NCBI GenBank assembly: GCA_965205845.1
Contig: CBDBIG010000005.1
Span: forward strand, 1 to 64,000
Reading direction: 5' to 3'
Source: CBDBIG01 sp965205845 [NCBI: bacterium]
GTDB taxonomy: Bacteria > SAR324
Length of the DNA: 64,000 bases
The notes under the pieces: generated by a model
Databases searched by the model: none
The model's input: only the letters and a program-made list of their open reading frames with translations
What the model was told of the DNA's origin: nothing
Position numbers and translations under genes: made by a program
In this document: positions 58,883 to 64,000 of the stretch, piece after piece
Layout of the letters: every line of letters starts with the position of its first letter
How positions within the stretch are numbered: position 1 is the stretch's first letter

Positions 58883-60535
58883 TCAAGCCAGGGGCACCAG
58901 CTGGGGTGCACGTACCATGACCTGCTCTAAACCGAGGGAAAAAATTAAGACACTCACGCTAGCCAGCCCAATGCCCAGAACCGCGGGCATCATGCCCCCC
59001 ATTACCAGCGCAAACAAAACGATGGGAAACAACAAGCCAAAAACCACACTGCCCCAAAAGGCTAGGCACAATTGGCCACGCAGTAGATGATGGTGTGCCA
59101 TGGCAGCATCATGGGTGGGCGGTGCTAGTTTAAATTCCCCACCTACCAAAAGCACATGTACCACCAAAACACCCATGGTGGTTGCGCTAAGGATAAACAA
59201 GGTATGGTCAGCAACTCCCAGCAATAACCCCAGCAGCAAAGCCGTTGCCGCCCCATTGCCCAAGGCTGCCAAGGCCATGCGCAGCGGGGCAGCACTGTTT
59301 TGCCAATGGTCGCGCCCTTTGGCTTGGGCAAACAATAAGGCAGTGTATACCGCAGCCATGAAGGCAGCAACGCACAGACACCACATCAGCCAAACGGGTG
59401 CTGTGCTTTGCATCACCCACAGCCAACCCCACCACGCGCTAAGCAACGCCTCAAACACCAACAAAATATAAGCACCGCGGGTAAGCCACGAGCGCCACTG
59501 GGGGCGTAAAATCACGTACAAAAAGCGCTGAGGCATGGTGAGATCTTTCACCAGTAGGACCCCTGTAAGCCCCATAAAGATCAATGATATCGCCCCCAGT
59601 GCTTGCTGAACGGGTATGCTGAGTTGCAGACCGGCGAGCAGGTGTAGCAACAGTGGGGTTAGCACGGCACCTGCTGCGATCGACTTGGTCCACAGATACC
59701 CACCCACTTCCCATCCCCACAAAACGCCGCGTTGGGGGGTATCGTAAGTACGTGTGGCTTTCATGGCTCCCTTGGAATCGGGAGTGTTGGTAGCGGTTTG
59801 CGCGGTTGGGTGGGTTGCTTTTTTTTGCTCGGCACCAAAGGGTAGTGCCAGCGCACCTTGCAAAGGTTGATGCAAGGCATGCCTACCCACCCCTGCGCTT
59901 TGGGCACTTTGGGCATATTGCGTGCTTGGCGGTGCCATTTCTGGGCGTAACGAGACGGTATCGCCGTCAATATAAAATAGGCGGGGCTGGGTATTTTTTT
60001 CGGGTTTGCGTACACTGACCGCCGTGCGGCTTAAACTCAACGAAATACGACTGTTGGGGTCGTTTATATCCCCCGAGATAATGGCTTGTACGGGGCAAAC
60101 AACCACACAAGCGGGCTCCATGCCGCCGTCCACACGGTGCGCACAATAATTACACTTGGTGCTGGTGTGGCTGTGGGGGTCAATGTGTAGGGCATCGTAA
60201 GGGCATGCTTGCATGCATGCCTTGCAACCAATGCAGCGTTGTGAATCAAAATCCACAATGCCATCAGGGCGTACAAACAGCGAGCGCACAGGGCAAATGT
60301 CGACACATGGGGCATCGCTACAATGATTACAACGGTGCACGGAAAACACGCGGCGCGAATGGGGAAACGTTCCTTTTTCAACGTACTTCAGCCAAGTACG
60401 ATTTACGCCCACGGGCGTGTTGTGTTCTTGCTTACACGCCACCGTACAAGCATGGCAGCCAATACACCGCCTGTTGTCAATCACAAACCCGTAGCGCTTG
60501 GGTTTGGGAGAAGTATCAGCAGGTAATTCCGTCAT
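58883..60535 (-). CDS. Fused 4Fe-4S electron-transfer and NrfD/DmsC-like membrane subunit
   Basis: 550 residues from ATG 60535 (a GTG at 60625 would add 30). The N-terminal ~190 residues have four cysteine sets (CIGCHACTVACKQEHN, CNHCSDAPCVDICP, CIGCKACMQACP, CNYCAHRV...CVVVCP), as in DmsB-like proteins with four clusters. After a ~100-residue linker come eight or so membrane helices (GAVLTPLLLHLLAGL; GNGAATALLLGLLLGV; MMPAVLGIGLASVSVLIF) of the NrfD/PsrC type. It links the molybdoenzyme to the quinone pool. The two usual subunits are joined in one chain. Confidence 0.88.
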   Translation of the reverse strand: MTELPADTSPKPKRYGFVIDNRRCIGCHACTVACKQEHNTPVGVNRTWLKYVEKGTFPHSRRVFSVHRCNHCSDAPCVDICPVRSLFVRPDGIVDFDSQRCIGCKACMQACPYDALHIDPHSHTSTKCNYCAHRVDGGMEPACVVVCPVQAIISGDINDPNSRISLSLSRTAVSVRKPEKNTQPRLFYIDGDTVSLRPEMAPPSTQYAQSAQSAGVGRHALHQPLQGALALPFGAEQKKATHPTAQTATNTPDSKGAMKATRTYDTPQRGVLWGWEVGGYLWTKSIAAGAVLTPLLLHLLAGLQLSIPVQQALGAISLIFMGLTGVLLVKDLTMPQRFLYVILRPQWRSWLTRGAYILLVFEALLSAWWGWLWVMQSTAPVWLMWCLCVAAFMAAVYTALLFAQAKGRDHWQNSAAPLRMALAALGNGAATALLLGLLLGVADHTLFILSATTMGVLVVHVLLVGGEFKLAPPTHDAAMAHHHLLRGQLCLAFWGSVVFGLLFPIVLFALVMGGMMPAVLGIGLASVSVLIFSLGLEQVMVRAPQLVPLA

Positions 60536-60680
60536 GAGCCATTGATAAAAAGGGGGTGTTTGATGGTGAAGAAAAGAAATTGCCTGTGTCGCTTTGCTGA
60601 ATTGGCAGTGATCAATTGCCTTCACGCTAAAAACGTTAAGGCACCTTCACCACATTCAGCAATCACAAGCACCATTTTAT

Positions 60681-61472
60681 CTAGGCAGGCGAAGCATTGC
60701 TGATAGACGGGGAGGGTTCGAGGCTTGCTGTGCCTTCGTCTACTTCAGGCTCATCAAGTTGCGGAGGGTAAAACAAAATGCGATGGCAATGTGGGCAGGT
60801 AATGAGTTTGGCATGCTCGGCACGCAGGCGATTAAAGTCTTGAGGAGGAAGGGCCATATGGCAACCGCCACAATTTCCACCTAAGCCAGTGGTTAATGCG
60901 GGGTTGCGCTCGGATGTGTGCAAACGTTGGTAGTGAGATTTAAGGTAGCTCGGCAGGTGGCTCAGGTATTTTTCAAGGCTGGTGTGAATTTGCTTCATAC
61001 CCTCGTTTAGGTCTGTGTATTCAACGCGAACACTCGACTCTTCCGCACTCCAGTGTTCTTGTGCAAGGGTTAGGGCTTCGGTTAAGCGGTTCATATCGGG
61101 TTGCAAAACGGCCAATTTTTCTTCACGCTCTGTGAGTTCTTGCTGTAGTTGGCGGTTAATTTTAATGGCTTCTTCTACCTGCTTACGCCCTGCAAGGTAC
61201 TCACGTTGAGAATTCACCCTCTCCATTTGCCCCTCAAACTTATCAATGGTTTCGCGGGTTAAAACAAGGGCTGCTTGGCGCTCTTTAATTTCGTGTTTTA
61301 ACTTGTTTGCAGGTTGTTGTATTTGGGACAATTCATTACGTGCTTGTTTTAGGGGGGCTTTTACCTCACGCAGGCGATCTGGGAGTGCTTTTGCTTGCTG
61401 TCGCAAAGTAAGTAATTGCACCTCTAAGTTTGCCATCGCTAACAAGGCTTCCATTTGTGTTTCATTGGCCAT
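60681..61472 (-). CDS. Zn-ribbon coiled-coil protein (CT398/DUF164-like)
   Basis: 263 residues: a long antiparallel coiled coil (~1-195) followed by a C4 zinc ribbon GNCGGCHMALPPQ...ITCPHCHRILFYP and an acidic tail. The family is widespread and has been linked to sigma54 and flagellar or secretion proteins in some bacteria. Its exact role here is unknown. Stands alone, upstream of the tRNA gene. Confidence 0.87.
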   Translation of the reverse strand: MANETQMEALLAMANLEVQLLTLRQQAKALPDRLREVKAPLKQARNELSQIQQPANKLKHEIKERQAALVLTRETIDKFEGQMERVNSQREYLAGRKQVEEAIKINRQLQQELTEREEKLAVLQPDMNRLTEALTLAQEHWSAEESSVRVEYTDLNEGMKQIHTSLEKYLSHLPSYLKSHYQRLHTSERNPALTTGLGGNCGGCHMALPPQDFNRLRAEHAKLITCPHCHRILFYPPQLDEPEVDEGTASLEPSPSISNASPA

Positions 61473-61752
61473 GATGCATGCATGCTCCGGTGTATCGTTC
61501 AGAGGAAAAAATAATCAAATGGTTTCATTCACAGAGGTCTTTCAAAACCACACCCAAATCCATCACCCCACCAGACCCCTTGAGGGGCATCATATGGGGT
61601 TTTAAGAGGACACCCTTCCCGCGGGTGGGCAAAAAACCAAGACCAAGAAGGCACCTGCCTTGCCATATTATAAAAGGCAGCCCGTTGTGATCGCTGCCTT
61701 CGTGATCGCTGCCTATAAGGCTATTTTCTGTACTGGCTGGCGCTCACACTAA

Positions 61753-61826
61753 TGGGCCCACCTGGGCTCGAACCAGGGACCGTCCGATTATGAGTCGGAT
61801 GCTCTAACCAGCTGAGCTATAGGCCC
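61753..61826 (-). tRNA. tRNA-Ile2 (CAT anticodon)
   Basis: On the minus strand a full cloverleaf: acceptor GGGCCTA / TGGGCCC with one G-T pair, D-loop AGCTCAGCTGGTTAGAGC, anticodon loop CTCATAA with CAT, T-arm GGTTCGAGCC. The CAT anticodon with TCCGA/TCGGA stem and no initiator features points to the isoleucine tRNA whose C34 becomes lysidine, rather than Met. CCA is not encoded (TTA follows the discriminator A). Confidence 0.93.
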
Positions 61827-61985
61827 TTCGTAGCGTGATGCGAGTGCGCTGGCATGCGTTTTAACCATAGTTAATGGGAACGCAGGTACATTTCACCAAT
61901 ATGGATGAACGCGCCAAAAAGTGCAATGCATCAATGTCGGCCCGTGATAACCCAAACCTAAGGAAGGTTAGGCGTGCGCTCTAGC

Positions 61986-62687
61986 TTATGCGGGAACGAT
62001 TTTGCCCCCGCGCATGTGCAAAATATGGCTTGCCTGCTTGGCTGCAATGGCGTCGTGGGACACCATCACCAAGGTGGTGTTGTTTTCTTTGTGCATGCGT
62101 TTGAGTAAATTTAACACCACAAGGCTGTTTTCCTCATCTAAATTGCCGGTGGGTTCGTCTGCCAGTAACAGCGGGGGGTCCATGGCAAAAGCACGGGCCA
62201 AAGCCACCCTTTGTTGCTCACCACCCGAAAGTTGATTGGGGTAGTGCCGCATGCGCTCCGCTAAACCCACTTGGTCTAACCGCTCCTTGGCCTTGTTGAC
62301 GACACGGGGTATCCGGGCAATTTCCATGGGTGCTTGCACGTTTTCTAACGCAGTTAAACTCGGGATCAGTTGAAACGATTGAAACACGAAGCCAATGCTA
62401 CGGTTGCGAAACACGGCCAGTGCTTTCTCTTTCATTTGGTGTAAAGGGGTGGCACACACCCAAAGGGTGCCACTACTTGGAGTGTCCAATCCTCCAAGCA
62501 AACTGAGCAAGGTCGATTTGCCACTCCCCGAAGGTCCCATTAAGCACACAAATTCCCCTTTTTGAACACACAGGTCAATGGGGTGCAAAATGATCAAGGG
62601 TTTCCCTGCCATCAGCACGCGCTTACTTACTTTTTTAAGGGTGATGATGGGGCGAGAAGGCACGATTGGGGTCCGGGTTGCAGGCAT
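61986..62687 (-). CDS. ABC transporter ATPase, LolD/MacB type
   Basis: 233 residues. Walker A GPSGSGKST, Q-loop FVFQSFQLIPSLTALENV, signature LSGGEQQRVALARA, Walker B PLLLADEPTGNLD, switch HDAIAAK with His. The FQSFxLIPxLTAxENV wording and the GNLDxxNS run are typical of the LolD/YbbA/MacB group, which works with lipoprotein-release or MacB-like permeases. No permease gene is adjacent in the window. Confidence 0.87.
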   Translation of the reverse strand: MPATRTPIVPSRPIITLKKVSKRVLMAGKPLIILHPIDLCVQKGEFVCLMGPSGSGKSTLLSLLGGLDTPSSGTLWVCATPLHQMKEKALAVFRNRSIGFVFQSFQLIPSLTALENVQAPMEIARIPRVVNKAKERLDQVGLAERMRHYPNQLSGGEQQRVALARAFAMDPPLLLADEPTGNLDEENSLVVLNLLKRMHKENNTTLVMVSHDAIAAKQASHILHMRGGKIVPA

Positions 62688-63047
62688 CAGTTTTTTTAAA
62701 ACTCTAAACGTGGATTATAAGGATACGTGACGGTGTACAGAGCAGCATGGCTTACTCAGGGCAAGCGTATAGGCCAACCTTGTGGAATAAAAAATAAAAC
62801 CTTCATGGTTGGGATGGGGTTGTGGCAGCCTTTGCAAATTCTTTAAAAACAATCAAATCGTTTCACAAAAAATGGAACCTTAACCAAGGTACCCCCGTTA
62901 GTACCCACATCATGCCTTATCAAGAACGGTTTTTCTTTTTTGAATGCTGGCTGGGTCGCTTAACAGGCACCGTTTTATGAATAATAGGACCACCAAAAGC
63001 AATGGTCATCCAGATATTATTGTTGCTTAAAGTTGGCATGTGCTAAG

Positions 63048-63065
63048 CATGTTCTCTAGAACATG
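63048..63065. promoter_or_regulatory. 18-bp palindrome, operator-like
   Basis: CATGTTCT, CT, AGAACATG is a perfect 8-bp inverted repeat with 2-bp centre. Its size and AT-rich setting fit a dimeric repressor site. The core GTTC-N4-GAAC is not the alphaproteobacterial SOS box (GTTC-N7-GTTC). Confidence 0.45.
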
Positions 63066-63313
63066 GATCGAACTGGCCTATGGCATTCAAAAACCCTACG
63101 CATGGAGAGCCTTTTTGGTAAACAAAAACAAGGTATTGACGCAAGGAATGGAATTAACAATACGCAGGCCCTCTGCCAAATAAGGATTGGCGAGACCTGC
63201 ATTGTGGTAGACTTTTCCCTTCATGCCTTTTGTGATCAACCCAATAAAACGCTCTGCGTGCACCTTGGAAGTGTTGTGCGGCAGGACGTTTTACCCACCT
63301 TATCATGATAAGA

Positions 63314-63396
63314 GGCGGTTGGTGGTGAAAGATTTTTTCAAAAATTAATGGCTAAGGAAAGCCTTTTTGAAGATTTTTTTACAAGCACCAACCGCC
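63314..63396. repeat. 11-bp inverted repeat enclosing T-rich loop
   Basis: GGCGGTTGGTG at 63314-63324 pairs with CACCAACCGCC at 63386-63396. Between them lie GATTTTTT and TTGAAGATTTTTTT runs and a nested AAAGCC/GGCTAA element. It could be a structured RNA or a tiny palindromic element. Confidence 0.6.
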
Positions 63397-63850
63397 ATCC
63401 CTCCCTTATTTTTATGGATGATTGCAGTGTTTCGCACACCTGTTTTTCTAATCCCTCCCCATGTGTTAAACAGCAAGGTAAATGGGCGGGCTATCCCCCA
63501 TCCTACGCTTAAACTATTGCGTATTCAACGGCATTATAGCCTACAATAGGCAGGCAGCACGGGGTCAAATTTGGTGCGTCCACACCCTTTTCGCGGGGCA
63601 AGGTGGTGCGTGACCAGCAATTTATGTTTGCTTGTTTGGATTTGTTACTATAGGGTGGGCGGGTTTTCCTCCGTGTTGCTAAACACGGTGGCGTTTTTCC
63701 TAACGGGTAGCGCAGCCAAATTTTGGCCGCGCTTGTGGTCGCTTGTAATCGACAGCATGGTTTAAATGCTTGCGGGGGCACATTGCTGCGGTTCTTATTC
63801 GCTTACAACGACCATCAACAAGAAAATACAAGAGGGGGTTTTAAATAACG

Positions 63851-64000
63851 ATGGGAGATCTACACCAGGCAGCCCTTTTCTTGCTTAACAGTTCAACGTG
63901 GAATGCACCGCCACCAGAATTGTGTAATCTTACCATGAAAGAGGGCTATGCCTACCAACAGGCAGCATTAGATCTGCGTATCTCGCAAGGTGAACGGCAA
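63851..64000 (+). CDS. Hydratase/decarboxylase-family protein, N-terminal part
   Basis: 50 codons run to the window edge. EGYAYQQAALDLRISQGERQ is like the N-terminal helix of the 2-keto-4-pentenoate hydratase / 4-oxalocrotonate decarboxylase family (AYxxQxxLxxRRxxxGE). These act in meta-cleavage degradation of aromatics, in keeping with the aryl-acid enzymes nearby. Only the first part is visible. Confidence 0.55.
   Translation, partial: MGDLHQAALFLLNSSTWNAPPPELCNLTMKEGYAYQQAALDLRISQGERQ

Larger units (their letters stand above)
62688..63850. other. 1.16-kb region without a supported gene
   Basis: Several short frames occur (for example plus 63063-63308 and 63571-63765), but none has a good ribosome site or recognisable protein pattern. 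The stretch holds a perfect palindrome at 63048-63065, an 11-bp inverted repeat at 63314/63386 and many A/T runs. It may hold decayed genes or non-coding RNA. Confidence 0.4.

Noticed and set aside
63063-63308. 81-codon plus-strand gene
   Set aside because: Starts inside a palindrome, has no ribosome site or recognisable features.

Overview
The window is a piece of a Gram-negative (Pseudomonadota) chromosome that carries two Mu-like prophage regions around a block of ordinary host genes. Gram-negative identity rests on lpxC, the lol-type ABC ATPase and PlsC. The LpxC C-terminal half reads most like alphaproteobacterial LpxC and the tRNA-Ile2 has no encoded CCA, while the malate dehydrogenase is of the type common in Burkholderiales, so the class stays open.

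Layout. (1) 1-10.2 kb, plus strand: the tail, baseplate, fibre and Dam-methylase end of a Mu-like prophage A in the Mu order gp40/41-42-43-44-45-46-47-48-fibre, followed by an M15 endolysin-like peptidase. (2) 10.2-30.7 kb: host genes lpxC, a fused indolepyruvate ferredoxin oxidoreductase, thiS / DNA methyltransferase / thiG, a VTT membrane protein, plsC, a degenerate receiver-domain gene, ispH, a LarA-family gene, a CoA-transferase, mdh and infC-rpmI-rplT. (3) 30.7-53.7 kb, minus strand: Mu-like prophage B running from repressor c / ner at the right through transposase A, B, Gam, GemA, Mor-like activator, lysis genes, gp25-29 and the MuF head protein to a deletion-scarred morphogenesis and tail end at the left. 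Major head, sheath, tube, tape measure and hub genes are missing, and many genes have single-base frameshifts, so B is defective. (4) 53.8-55.8 kb, plus strand: phage cargo (a nuclease-fold membrane protein, a small membrane protein) and a third copy of the fibre gene. (5) 55.9-64 kb: host genes for a molybdopterin oxidoreductase with a fused FeS/NrfD partner, a Zn-ribbon coiled-coil protein, tRNA-Ile2(CAT), a LolD-type ATPase, and the start of a hydratase-family gene at the window edge.

Most unusual content. Behind the prophage B repressor lies a ~372-bp tandem array of six copies of the repressor 3' end. Each copy is followed by a leader and a hairpin built from a 12-nt word. The word differs between units, yet within a unit its direct copies and its inverted copy change together. 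The single copy of each word sits where the intact repressor has its putative operator. The array looks like a series of gutted repressor loci that keep alternative operators. The other main candidate is the MuF head protein, which carries a kinase-like segment and a C-terminal ADP-ribosyltransferase with R / STS / ExE motifs, followed by a small overlapping gene that could encode its immunity partner. Two tiny coupled membrane-peptide genes, a G13 contingency tract, a GCCACA-repeat linker open in several frames, a variable fibre tip, and inverted copies of tail genes flanking ~24 kb of host DNA are further points of interest.
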